NCBI GenBank assembly: GCA_021372895.1
Contig: JAJFTP010000066.1
Span: 1 to 64,000, forward strand
Length of the DNA: 64,000 nucleotides
Reading direction: 5' to 3'
DNA from: Synergistaceae bacterium
Lineage (GTDB): Bacteria; Synergistota; Synergistia; Synergistales; Synergistaceae
The notes under the pieces were generated by a model. It worked only from the letters and a program-made list of their open reading frames with translations. It did no database searches and was not told where the DNA came from. The position numbers and the translations under genes were made by a program. Below, in pieces: positions 8,014-16,805 of the stretch (position 1 is its first letter; each line of letters opens with the position of its first letter).

Positions 8014-8089
8014 TGGCTCCTCGACGAGGACTCGAACCTCGAACCGAGTGGTTAACAGCCACCCGCGCTGCCGATTGCGCCATCGAGGA
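8014..8089 (-). tRNA. tRNA-Asn (GTT)
   Basis: A 76-base cloverleaf on the minus strand. The acceptor stem TCCTCGA pairs with TCGAGGA, the discriminator is G and CCA is encoded. The D-arm region is GGCGCAATCGGCAGCGC, the anticodon loop CTGTTAA with anticodon GTT, and the T-loop GGTTCGAGTCC. Its own terminator follows. It sits at the boundary between the scar-rich segment and conserved metabolic genes, as tRNA genes used for island integration often do. Confidence 0.95.
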
Positions 8090-8283
8090 ATAGCTGGCCG
8101 GGAATCAAAAAACTCGACGCAGAGTATTATAGCACCGATATCTATTTTGACAACCACCTTTGCCGGATTTGGGATATACTTTGCAAGTGAGTTTTTGTGC
8201 AAAGATGGACATCGTATGTGAACATGCGGCGATAGACCGCCATTTTGAAGTTTTGAAGATGATGTCGCAGGAGGCATAAATAT

Positions 8284-9642
8284 ATGGCACTGCTTATAAA
8301 AAATGGGATCATAGGAAATGCGGAGAAATCTTTTCGCGGGGATGTGCTTGTTGATGGCGGCAAGATAATAGAGACGGGAGAGTCGATAATCTGCTTTGAC
8401 GCTGATGAGATCGATGCCGAGGGGAAATATGTCCTGCCCGGCGGGGTGGATCCGCATACGCATGTGATATTAAGGTCGGGGGACAACAGCGTCTCTGACG
8501 GATTCGAGGCTGCGACGAAGGCTGCTCTTTGGGGCGGCACAACCACGATCGTAGAACATCCGGGATTTGCTCCCGCAGGCCTTCCCCTGTCGTTTGCCGT
8601 GGATGAGACGGTTAAGGCAGGAGAGAATGCTTCATATACCGACTTTGGCGTACATCTGGTCTTCCAGAGGTACGACGATGCTGTTGCAGATGAGATAAGT
8701 GGCCTTATCGGGGCAGGTTTTGCGACGGGCAAGGTCTACACGACCTATGACGGCAGGCTGACGGATGAGGATGTCTTTCCGCTGATGAAGAAAATGGTCC
8801 TGTCAGGAGGACTTCTCTTATATCATGCCGAAAACAACGCTATTGCAGGCGGGCTTGCAGCTGAATTTCAGAACAGTGGACCGGTCGGGCCCATGGCCTG
8901 GCCTATGAGCCGCCCTGATTACTGCGAGGCAGAGGCGATCGGCAGGATATTGGCCCTTGCAAAGAGTACAGAGTCGCGTACCTATATCGTCCATCTTTCG
9001 ACATGTCTTGGGCTTAAAAAAATTATCGAAGCACGCCGCGGAGGACAGATAGTTTATGCGGAGACTTGTCCTCAGTATCTCTGTCTTACGGAAAATTGCT
9101 ATGAGAAAGAGAACGGACTTGATTATGTCATGGCGCCTCCGCTGAGAAAACAGGGTGACTGCGATGCGCTGTGGAAGGCGATAGGAAACGGCGGTATCGA
9201 CACTGTCGGCACAGACCACTGCTCCTTCAGCAGGGCTGATAAAGTCCGTCTGGGCGGTGAAAATATTTTCAAAAGCCCCGGCGGTATCCCCGGCATCGAG
9301 ACGCGCATGCCTATAATTTTCAGTGAGGGGTTCTTGAAAGGCAGGATAAGTCTTGAGCAGTTTGTCGGCGTTACATCGACGAACCCTGCCCGCATACTCG
9401 GGCTGAGGGAAAAGGGGCGCATTGAAGCCGGCGCCGATGCGGACATTGTAATAATCGACCCGCACACTGAGAAGGTGCTATCAGTGGAAACCCTGCACCA
9501 GAAGGTCGATTACACGCCTTACGAAGGCATGAAGATCCGTGGGCTGCCGACTCATGTTTGGCTGAGGGGCAGCCCCATGCTTGTTAACGGCGAGTTTATT
9601 GCGACTAAGCCGTCAGGCTGTTTTGTGAAAAGGTATTTGTAA
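8284..9642 (+). CDS. hydA: Dihydropyrimidinase / D-hydantoinase
   Basis: Cyclic amidohydrolase opening dihydropyrimidine or hydantoin rings to N-carbamoyl amino acids. The metal-site residues of the family are visible: DPHTH near residue 58, the carbamylated Lys in GFATGKVYTTY, the His of LLYHAEN, the His of YIVHLST, and the Asp of TVGTDHCSF. The length of 452 matches the family. The start has AGGAGG nine bases upstream. It sits with ssnA, ridA and a molybdenum hydroxylase, the same company seen around the E. coli hyuA/ssnA/xdh genes, so a role in purine or hydantoin breakdown is likely. Allantoinase is a less likely alternative. Confidence 0.88.
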   Translation: MALLIKNGIIGNAEKSFRGDVLVDGGKIIETGESIICFDADEIDAEGKYVLPGGVDPHTHVILRSGDNSVSDGFEAATKAALWGGTTTIVEHPGFAPAGLPLSFAVDETVKAGENASYTDFGVHLVFQRYDDAVADEISGLIGAGFATGKVYTTYDGRLTDEDVFPLMKKMVLSGGLLLYHAENNAIAGGLAAEFQNSGPVGPMAWPMSRPDYCEAEAIGRILALAKSTESRTYIVHLSTCLGLKKIIEARRGGQIVYAETCPQYLCLTENCYEKENGLDYVMAPPLRKQGDCDALWKAIGNGGIDTVGTDHCSFSRADKVRLGGENIFKSPGGIPGIETRMPIIFSEGFLKGRISLEQFVGVTSTNPARILGLREKGRIEAGADADIVIIDPHTEKVLSVETLHQKVDYTPYEGMKIRGLPTHVWLRGSPMLVNGEFIATKPSGCFVKRYL

Positions 9643-9760
9643 AAGACAAAATTGTGCCTCGTCATTTTTGATTTTCTTAAATTCACAAAGAATTATGGTA
9701 AAACCATAACGAGCCTGATTTATGTCCTGTGTGTATCCGGGAGTTTCTTGAGTTTATCCG

Positions 9761-11089
9761 CTACAGTCTCTTCCAGACCTCTTTGGCGCACTCTCTTGCC
9801 TTTGCGGATATGAGTTCCCTGTCCAGTTCCATGAGTTTGCGGTCCTTCATAAGCACCTTGCCGTTTGCGATCGTTGTAACCACGCTGCGGCCTGATGAGC
9901 CGAATAGAAGGTGTCCGTTGATGTTTTTTTCGCTGATAGGGGTCGGCGGCATATAATCCATGATGATCATGTCGGCGGCATATCCCTCTTTTATCCGCCC
10001 GATATTGACGGGGAAGCAGCGTTGAGAGATCTCGATGTTGTTTTCAAAAAGCATCGTCGGAAGTTCGCTCCAGCCGACATTGGGGTGTGCCGCGGAGTGC
10101 TTGCAGAGTGCGTTGCCCAGTCTGTACGACTGGATCATGTCGGAGACATAGCCGTCTGTTCCTAGCCCCAGAAGAATTCCGTCTTTCATCATCCCTATGA
10201 CATCTGCCGCGCCTACCGCGTTGCCCATGTTTGATTCCGGGTTGTGCACTACGGCTGTGTCCGTCTCCTTGATTATCCTCCTCTCATTTTCGTCTATATG
10301 TATGCAGTGCACGAAGATGGAATTTTTACATGTGATGCCGAAGTCACGAAAACGTTCCACGATGCGTTTCCCGTATTTACTGACGGAGTCTGCGGCATCA
10401 GTCATTCCTTCTGCTACATGGACGTGATATCCGGCGTGCCTGTCGCCCATTGCCTCACGGCATTTTTCAAGGGTCCTGTCGCTGAGTGTGAACGAGGCAT
10501 GAAGCCCGAATTTGCCGGATATCATAGGGTCATTCAGGCTGTTTGACCAGTCAATGAAGTTTATGTTCTCTTTAATGCCCTCGTATGCTATTTTCTCCCC
10601 GTCGCGGTCTGATACTTCGTAGCAGAGCGAGCTGCGTATGCCGGCTTCCTTTGTTGCCTTTGCTATTTCAAAAAGGCTCCCTGTCACGGCGTTGGGGCTG
10701 GCGTGATGATCTATGACCGTTGTACAGCCGCATTTGATGCAGTCGACAAGCGCAGTCATCGTGCTGAAGTATGTGTCCTTGAGAGTGAGCGCCTTGTCAA
10801 GCCTCCACCAGAGTCGGTCGAGGACTTCGCCGAAGTTTTGTGCCGGTTCGCCGGGAGGAGTCATGCCGCGCGAGAATGTGCTGTAGAAGTGCATGTGCGC
10901 ATTGATAAAGCCGGGCATTATGAGGCCTCCCTTGGCATCGATGAATTCTGCCTCAGGGTATTTTGCGCGCAGTTCGGAGGTAGTGCCGACCGACGCAATG
11001 GCTGTCCCTTGAACTGCAGCGCAGCCATCGGGCATGAAAGGATTTGCTTTGTCCCTTGTTATTAATTTTCCGTTACCGACCAGTAACAT
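9761..11089 (-). CDS. ssnA: SsnA-type amidohydrolase
   Basis: Metal-dependent aminohydrolase of the TRZ/ATZ/guanine-deaminase superfamily. Motifs: HMHFYS (HxH) near residue 64, a central VHVAEG with metal-binding His, VHCIHID, and the catalytic Asp region GLGTDGYVSD. The closest remembered family is SsnA, found in clusters with selenium-dependent molybdenum hydroxylases and dihydropyrimidinases; its substrate is not firmly known. The start chosen is the ATG with AGGGGGTG eight bases upstream, giving MLLVGNGK. It converges with hydA and lies downstream of ridA, which has its own terminator. Confidence 0.85.
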   Translation of the reverse strand: MLLVGNGKLITRDKANPFMPDGCAAVQGTAIASVGTTSELRAKYPEAEFIDAKGGLIMPGFINAHMHFYSTFSRGMTPPGEPAQNFGEVLDRLWWRLDKALTLKDTYFSTMTALVDCIKCGCTTVIDHHASPNAVTGSLFEIAKATKEAGIRSSLCYEVSDRDGEKIAYEGIKENINFIDWSNSLNDPMISGKFGLHASFTLSDRTLEKCREAMGDRHAGYHVHVAEGMTDAADSVSKYGKRIVERFRDFGITCKNSIFVHCIHIDENERRIIKETDTAVVHNPESNMGNAVGAADVIGMMKDGILLGLGTDGYVSDMIQSYRLGNALCKHSAAHPNVGWSELPTMLFENNIEISQRCFPVNIGRIKEGYAADMIIMDYMPPTPISEKNINGHLLFGSSGRSVVTTIANGKVLMKDRKLMELDRELISAKARECAKEVWKRL

Positions 11090-11176
11090 AAAAACACCCC
11101 CTGTTTTGTGGTTGAGAAGTTGTAAGAAGTGGAATAGCTGCAACTGAAAGCCATGATGCTACGCCATAATTATACG

Positions 11177-11210
11177 GAAAAGCTCCCCATATCTTTATGA
11201 CAGGGGAGCC
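11177..11210 (-). terminator. Terminator after ridA
   Basis: On the minus strand GCTCCCC pairs with GGGGAGC and is followed by TTTT. It separates ridA from ssnA, suggesting that ssnA has its own promoter between 11089 and 11180. Confidence 0.7.
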
Positions 11211-11229
11211 GGAGTTCAGGAAGAGGATA

Positions 11230-11610
11230 TTATTTAAGCAGAGCTATGGCCTCGATCTCCACGAGAACGTCTTTAGGAAGACGGGAAACCTCTACGCATG
11301 AACGCGCAGGGGCTTCTTTTGTGAAGTACTTTGCGTAGACTTCGTTCACCGTGCCGAAGTCGTTCATGTCCTTGATAAAGACAGTAGTCTTCACGACATC
11401 AGACAGGCTCAGCCCCTGGCTTTCAAGAGCTCCCTTGATATTTTTCAGAACCTGTTCGGTCTGGCATGATACGCACCCCGGGACTACCGCCATTGTTGCC
11501 GGGTCCAGCGGGATCTGTCCCGAAAGGAAAAGGAACCCGCCTGCCCTGACACCCTGTGAATATGGTCCGATCGCCGCAGGCGCCTTGTCAGTGCTTATTA
11601 TTTCTTTCAT
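11230..11610 (-). CDS. ridA: RidA family enamine/imine deaminase
   Basis: Small cytosolic trimeric protein of 126 residues that hydrolyses reactive enamines and imines such as 2-aminoacrylate, made by PLP-dependent serine and threonine dehydratases. Family signatures: AIGPYSQGV at the N terminus, SGQIPLDP, and near the C terminus the conserved Arg in [12 protein letters not shown] followed by VLVEIEAIA. The length is exact for the family. It is transcribed alone, divergently from the molybdenum hydroxylase. Neighbours suggest involvement in nitrogen-heterocycle catabolism; general detoxification is equally possible. Confidence 0.92.
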   Translation of the reverse strand: MKEIISTDKAPAAIGPYSQGVRAGGFLFLSGQIPLDPATMAVVPGCVSCQTEQVLKNIKGALESQGLSLSDVVKTTVFIKDMNDFGTVNEVYAKYFTKEAPARSCVEVSRLPKDVLVEIEAIALLK

Positions 11611-11868
11611 ATGAATAACCCCTCTCTCTTCAATTTTAGCCTCAAGCTATTCTACCGCATTTGTAAGCCGCCGGGGATGAAAATCTTACAAAAACACGCT
11701 GATGATTTTTTTGCGGACGTGGTATAAAATACTGACATTGTATAGACAATCATAAGCGATAAAGAAATACCCGCGGATTTTAGTATGGTAGGGCAAATGT
11801 TGGATCCGCCTTTCCTGTTCAGTGCGTTTTGGCGGCGCAAGTGTATATTTCCCCGAGGGGGTTATTGA

Positions 11869-14103
11869 ATGACGGATTTTAAAATCATAGGGAGATCCTT
11901 ACCTCGTTTTGACGGGCCTGCAAAGGTTTCAGGAGAGACAAGATACCTTGCGGATCTGGATATCCCGGGCTGCTGGATCGGTGGTGTGGTTCGGTCTCAG
12001 GTCCCACGCGGCAGGCTTAAAGGCATAAAACTTCTTCCTTCATTTGACTGGTCAAATGTCTCGGTTGTAACCGCAAGCGATATCCAGGGAGAAAACTTTA
12101 TTGCTATGGTGCGCAGTGACTATCCTGCGCTTGCAGATAAAGAGATCAATTATGCGTCGCAGGCAATTGCGCTTGTTGCCGCGCCGGATGAAGCAATGCT
12201 CAAGGCCGCGATGCGGGCGGTCGAAGTGGAAATTGAACCTCTGCCGCCGATACTCACCATCGAAGAATCACTTGCAAAAAAAGAGATAATCTGGGGTGAA
12301 GATAACGTTATAGACGAGTACCTCACAGAGCGTGGCGATATCGAAAAAGGTTTTGCAGATGCCGATATCATCGTTGAGGGAGACTGGGCAACAGGTCTGC
12401 ATGAGCAGATTTATCTTGAGACGCAGGGAATGGCGGCTGAAATAAGGGCAGACGGCGTGGTAGAGGTTATTGGATCCCTGCAGTGTCCCTTTTATGTTCA
12501 CAATGCGGTCCAGAAAGTATTGGGACTGACGGCCGAGAAGGTTGTTGTAAAACAGAGCGCCACCGGCGGGGCCTTCGGCGGCAAGGAGGACTATCCTTCT
12601 GTGCTTGGCTCCTATGCCGCGCTTCTTGCCATGAAATCAAAACATCCCGTCAGGATAATTTATGGCCGATCTGAGGATATCCTTGTATCACCGAAGCGCC
12701 ACCCATCAAAGAGCCATTATAAAATGGGGCTGAAAAAGGACGGCATGATAACCGCGCTCGATGTGGAGCTTATGCTGGACAGCGGGGCCTATACCACATT
12801 GAGCCGCGTTGTGCTGCAGCGCTCGCATCTTCACGCTGCAGGAGCATACTACGTTCCCAACGTCCGCGTGCACAGCCTTGCTTTGGCGACGAATACCCCG
12901 CCAAACGGAGCGTTCAGAGGGTTTGGAGCCCCGCAGGCGATATTCGGAATAGAACGACAGATGGATCTTGCAGCACGTGAGCTTGGAATGGATCCCCTGG
13001 ACTTAAGACTTAAAAATACGCTGAAGACAGGCGATACGTTCCCTTACGGGCAGAAATTCACCGAAAACAACAATGCCTCGGCTGTGCTTGAAAAGGCAGC
13101 GGAGCTTTCCGATTATCGCAGAAAGCGTGCACTTTATGCAAATCAGCGGCAAGGACGTATACGCAAGGGTATCGGGATTGCCGTCGCACTGCATGGGGGC
13201 GGTTTTACAGGTTCCGGAGAGGATAAGATGGGCTCGACTGCAAAAGTCAGCTTTGACGGCGATCGGTTCCGCATCTATACGAGCAGCACGGAGATGGGAC
13301 AGGGAGCCTCAATGGTGCTGCCAATGGTCGCGGCCGAGTCGCTCGGCGTTACCTTGGACGATGTGCTCTACATTGTACCTGACACGTCCATGACCCCTAA
13401 TACCGGGCCTACTGTCGCATCGCGCACCACAATGTATGCAGGCAAGGCCGTGCAGAACGCATGCGAAAATATTAAGAAGAAACTGGAGGAGTGGGCGTCT
13501 TCGAAGGGGCTTTCAGGCGATGCGCCCATCATTGATACCGCAAAGGCATATCTTGAAGAACATAAAGTGCTTGACGCCATAGGAATGAATATTTTTTCAG
13601 ACGGCGGCAAATGGGACGACGAGAAGTTCGAGGGCGACGCATACCGCGGTTATGCCTGGATAGCCAACGCCATTGAGACAGAGATCGACATGGACACTTA
13701 CGAAGTCAATGCGACAGAAGCTGCCGTTGCCGCAGAAGTCGGACGTACGATCAACCCTATGCAGGCTGCCGGTCAGCTGGTTGGCGGAGTGCTTCAGGCG
13801 ATAGGCTGGGCTCACATAGAGGATATCCGTGTCGACGGAAGCGGCAGATACACGGCTGCTCATATGAATGCCTATCTTGTGCCTACTACGCTTGATACTC
13901 CGGCGTGGAAAGTGGAACTGCTTGAGGATCCTTGTGCAGAGGGCTGCTACGGGGCGAAGGGAATAGGTGAGCTCCCGGCAAATGCCGGTGCTCCCGCGTT
14001 CATCTCTGCCATAGAAAACGCCACCGGCGTCTTTGCGCGGTCCATACCGCTGACAGGAGAGAAACTCTTTGAGCTGCTTGAAAAACAAGCAGGAAAGAAC
14101 TGA
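11869..14103 (+). CDS. Molybdenum hydroxylase large subunit (xanthine dehydrogenase-like)
   Basis: Molybdopterin-binding catalytic subunit, 744 residues. Family markers: GGAFGGKED near residue 232, FRGFGAPQ near 347, EMGQGASM near 474, and GAKGIGELPANAGAP near 695 with the active-site Glu. It forms a complex with the Fe-S/FAD protein encoded 13 bp downstream and would hydroxylate purines or related N-heterocycles. The neighbouring ssnA and hydA resemble the selenium-dependent molybdenum hydroxylase neighbourhood, so a selenium-dependent purine hydroxylase is possible, but no selenium maturation gene is in the window. The start has GAGGGGG upstream. Substrate is inferred only from context. Confidence 0.88.
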   Translation: MTDFKIIGRSLPRFDGPAKVSGETRYLADLDIPGCWIGGVVRSQVPRGRLKGIKLLPSFDWSNVSVVTASDIQGENFIAMVRSDYPALADKEINYASQAIALVAAPDEAMLKAAMRAVEVEIEPLPPILTIEESLAKKEIIWGEDNVIDEYLTERGDIEKGFADADIIVEGDWATGLHEQIYLETQGMAAEIRADGVVEVIGSLQCPFYVHNAVQKVLGLTAEKVVVKQSATGGAFGGKEDYPSVLGSYAALLAMKSKHPVRIIYGRSEDILVSPKRHPSKSHYKMGLKKDGMITALDVELMLDSGAYTTLSRVVLQRSHLHAAGAYYVPNVRVHSLALATNTPPNGAFRGFGAPQAIFGIERQMDLAARELGMDPLDLRLKNTLKTGDTFPYGQKFTENNNASAVLEKAAELSDYRRKRALYANQRQGRIRKGIGIAVALHGGGFTGSGEDKMGSTAKVSFDGDRFRIYTSSTEMGQGASMVLPMVAAESLGVTLDDVLYIVPDTSMTPNTGPTVASRTTMYAGKAVQNACENIKKKLEEWASSKGLSGDAPIIDTAKAYLEEHKVLDAIGMNIFSDGGKWDDEKFEGDAYRGYAWIANAIETEIDMDTYEVNATEAAVAAEVGRTINPMQAAGQLVGGVLQAIGWAHIEDIRVDGSGRYTAAHMNAYLVPTTLDTPAWKVELLEDPCAEGCYGAKGIGELPANAGAPAFISAIENATGVFARSIPLTGEKLFELLEKQAGKN

Positions 14104-14116
14104 GGGAGGTACAAAG

Positions 14117-15475
14117 ATGAGGATAGAGCTTACCGTCAACGGTAAACTTTACTGCGCTGATGTTCCTGCCATGAAGCTGCTGCTTGCAGTCCTGCGCGAT
14201 GATCTTGGGTTTAAAGGCGCAAAAGAGGGCTGCGGAGAGGGAGAGTGCGGAGCATGCTCGGTCATTATGAACGGGCGGCTTGTCAACGCATGCCTCATCC
14301 CGGCGGTGCAGGCGTCAGGCAGCGAGATATTGACTATAGAGGGGCTTGGCACGTCGGATGATATGGACATGCTCCAGAGGGCATTTGTCACAGAAGGCGC
14401 AGTCCAATGCGGCTTCTGCACTCCGGGTATGATACTGGCGGCGCGTGCGCTGCTTGAAGAAAACCCCATGCCGACAGAGGAGGAGATAAAAATAGCGCTG
14501 TCAGGCAACATCTGTCGCTGTACCGGGTATGAAAAAATTTACAGCGCTATAAACAGGGCGGTAGAAGAAGGTTACTGCGAGACGTTCCGCGTTCGTAAAA
14601 ACCTCTGTTCAGGTCAGGCTCCTATCCTGACATCGACGGATGCGATCAGCTGTTTCATGCCCGAGAACCTCGCCGAGGCACTCTGTATGCTTGATAAAAA
14701 CATCGATGTATCTCTGTTTGCAGGTACTACGGATATTGTTCCGGATATCAAAAACGACAAGTTCCATCCGGCAAAGGTACTCGACCTGAGCCGGGTGCCG
14801 GAGCTTAAGGGCATAAATAAAACAGGCGATGTGATTAGGATCGGAAGCTGCGTTACGAACGGAGACATAATCAGAAGCGCGACAGTGAAAAAATACCTGC
14901 CGGCACTTTGGGAAGCATCGATGAGAAGCGGTGCTCCTGCGATCCAGAACAGGGCTACAATAGGAGGTAATCTTGCCACGGCGTCAGGAGCCGCGGACCT
15001 CCCGTCTATACTTCTGCCGCTTGAGGCAAGTGTTGTCCTTGAAAGTATAGATGGAGCCCGTGAGATGAAGCTGGAAAAATTTATCCGCGGCTACAGAGAC
15101 CCTGACCGCAAACCTAATGAGATCATGCGCGAAATAATCATACCTGTACCGAAGGAAAATTCCATACAGAAGTTCTATAAGAGAGGGTCGCGCAAGGCTC
15201 TCACTCTTTCCAGAATTTCACTTGGCTTTTACGCTGAGGTCGAGGGCGGAGTAATACGGGAGTTCCGCGCCGCGGCCGGCAGCATGTCGCCGATACCTGT
15301 CCGTCTTCCCAAGCTGGAGGCTGTATTAAAGGAAAAGAGGCTGGATCCGGAACTTATAGCAGAGGCATCCTCTGTTGCCGGGGATGAGGTAAATCCGCGC
15401 AAAAGCCCGGCATGGCGCAAAGCCATGGCTTCCAACCTTGTGCGAAGATTTCTTGAGGAGATAAAAACAGGATAA
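14117..15475 (+). CDS. Molybdenum hydroxylase small subunit: 2Fe-2S + FAD domains fused
   Basis: Electron-transfer subunit of 452 residues for the preceding gene. Residues about 1-80 form a plant-type 2Fe-2S domain (CGEGECGAC near 39-47). Residues 80-155 form the second 2Fe-2S domain (CGFC near 98, CRC near 134). Residues about 165-450 form the FAD-binding domain (LFAGTTD, then NRATIGGNLATASGAADLPS). This matches XdhA-type fused small subunits rather than the three-polypeptide layout. The start at 14117 has GGGAGG seven bases upstream; an in-frame start further up overlaps the large subunit and lacks support. A strong terminator follows at once, so the operon has two genes. Confidence 0.9.
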   Translation: MRIELTVNGKLYCADVPAMKLLLAVLRDDLGFKGAKEGCGEGECGACSVIMNGRLVNACLIPAVQASGSEILTIEGLGTSDDMDMLQRAFVTEGAVQCGFCTPGMILAARALLEENPMPTEEEIKIALSGNICRCTGYEKIYSAINRAVEEGYCETFRVRKNLCSGQAPILTSTDAISCFMPENLAEALCMLDKNIDVSLFAGTTDIVPDIKNDKFHPAKVLDLSRVPELKGINKTGDVIRIGSCVTNGDIIRSATVKKYLPALWEASMRSGAPAIQNRATIGGNLATASGAADLPSILLPLEASVVLESIDGAREMKLEKFIRGYRDPDRKPNEIMREIIIPVPKENSIQKFYKRGSRKALTLSRISLGFYAEVEGGVIREFRAAAGSMSPIPVRLPKLEAVLKEKRLDPELIAEASSVAGDEVNPRKSPAWRKAMASNLVRRFLEEIKTG

Positions 15476-15480
15476 CAAAT

Positions 15481-15522
15481 AAAAAGTGCTGTGTGGGGAT
15501 AAAAAACACACAGCACTTTTTT
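15481..15522. terminator. Bidirectional terminator
   Basis: AAAAGTGCTGTGTG pairs with CACACAGCACTTTT, 14 bp, with A/T runs on both sides. It serves the molybdenum hydroxylase operon on plus and the alpha/beta hydrolase gene on minus, whose stop codon directly abuts it. Confidence 0.92.
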
Positions 15523-16416
15523 CTAGAAGCAGCTATAGAAATTCATCAATGTGTTGTAGAAAATATCAGGATTTTCCAGAAATGACATCTGCGAGGCTTC
15601 CGGTATAATAGCCATCCTCGAGCCCGGTATCAGTGATCTGTAGTATTCACAGGTCTCATTCCTTACCTGGTCATACTGGCCGCATATGATCAGGACAGCT
15701 ACTTTGATTTTCGACAGCTTCCCTGTAATGTCCAGGTCCTTCAGGATCCCGTTGCATGTGAATTCGCTTGGTCCCCACATATGTTTATATACATTTTTGC
15801 CTGATATCGTCATAAAGTCTTTTGTCAGATGGCGATATTGTCTCTGGTGGCTCAACAGGCTGCGGCATTGAAAGTTTTTGTTGTACTCCTGGATTATGTC
15901 CTGGTACATCTGTCCGTCGAAATGTATGCTGCTCTCACATTCCTCTACGATCTTAAGATAATCCTTGTTAAGCTCCGCAAGCCTGATTTTTGCGTCTCGT
16001 ATCCATATTTCCGTGCTTAAATACGGGCTGACCATAGTTATGGATATAACCGGCGATTTGGGTGTGCTGAGGATGTGCTCCGCAGCAAGAAAAGAACCCC
16101 ATGAGTGGCCTATCAGATGCAGTTTTGGAACTCCAATGTTTGCGATTATACTGTTAAGTGCTTCTACATAGCGTTCGGGAACCCACAGTGACTCTTCGCC
16201 GGTGTTGTTGGAATCATCACTGCCTAACTGATTATACATATAAACAATGCGATTTTCCGCGATCCTCTGAGCCATTGGGCTAAATGAGTTAAAATTCCCT
16301 CCGGGACCTCCGTGCAGATACAGGACAGGTATCTCGGCCTCATTTTCTCCGAGTATGCACATATATACATAACCGCCGGGTACGTTGATATACTTCGTTC
16401 TCAAACTCGGTGTCAT
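15523..16416 (-). CDS. Proline iminopeptidase-like alpha/beta hydrolase lacking catalytic His
   Basis: Resembles prolyl aminopeptidases (S33): the oxyanion-hole motif LYLHGGPGG near residue 33, the nucleophile elbow GHSWGS near 103, and the acid-residue region CGQYDQV near 248. In family members a catalytic His follows in a GCSHM-like block. Here the aligned block reads EASQMSFLENPD, with Gln (CAG) where His is expected, and no other His lies nearby. The protein may be inactive, may use altered chemistry, or my alignment of that block may be off by a few residues. The length of 297 is normal. A GGGGGG ribosome site precedes the ATG. It is transcribed alone and shares the terminator at 15481-15522. 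Confidence 0.75.
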   Translation of the reverse strand: MTPSLRTKYINVPGGYVYMCILGENEAEIPVLYLHGGPGGNFNSFSPMAQRIAENRIVYMYNQLGSDDSNNTGEESLWVPERYVEALNSIIANIGVPKLHLIGHSWGSFLAAEHILSTPKSPVISITMVSPYLSTEIWIRDAKIRLAELNKDYLKIVEECESSIHFDGQMYQDIIQEYNKNFQCRSLLSHQRQYRHLTKDFMTISGKNVYKHMWGPSEFTCNGILKDLDITGKLSKIKVAVLIICGQYDQVRNETCEYYRSLIPGSRMAIIPEASQMSFLENPDIFYNTLMNFYSCF

Positions 16417-16805
16417 CTGCTATCCCCCCTTATTCCTTGCCGTGAGTTTTGCATGTCCGTTGTTATAGGTCGCAGTTAGATGATAGCATCATTTTATGAC
16501 TATTATAAGGGGTAATATGGCGTAAAGTTATAGCTTTTGCTTGTTTGTACCAGACAGGACAATTATGTTCGATATTTAATGAAAAGTTTTTTAGATCTGA
16601 TTAACGGATTCCTGCCAGGATCTGTAATTTGTCCAATTATCAATTTTTATAAATATGGCCTCCGCCTAAACATCCGGATGAAAGCATTATCATTGTACAG
16701 AAAAAAGAATAATTGACTCAATAATTTTCATATACCCGATGCAGATATTCCAATTTACGGAGGCCGCGGCCCTGTTTTTTTAAGATCGTGAGAGTGTCCG
16801 GCAGG
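16417..16805. other. AT-rich intergenic region, no gene
   Basis: Upstream of the alpha/beta hydrolase and downstream of the proline racemase gene, both on minus. No coding frame is convincing. Near 16758-16782 a small palindrome GGCCGCGGCC is followed by CTGTTTTTTT, which could terminate a plus-strand transcript. An 8-bp GGCCTCCG/CGGAGGCC pair lies at about 16655 and 16758. Nothing else is seen. Confidence 0.4.

Noticed and set aside
7911-8093. 60-residue frame over the tRNA
   Set aside because: Overlaps tRNA-Asn and its terminator; no coding character.
9692-9709. Hairpin TTATGGT/ACCATAA between hydA and ssnA as terminator
   Set aside because: Short, A/T-rich and without a T-run on either strand; left as a possible weak structure only.
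13597-14139. 180-residue antisense frame across the molybdenum hydroxylase genes
   Set aside because: Fully overlaps two well-conserved genes and looks like translated complement.
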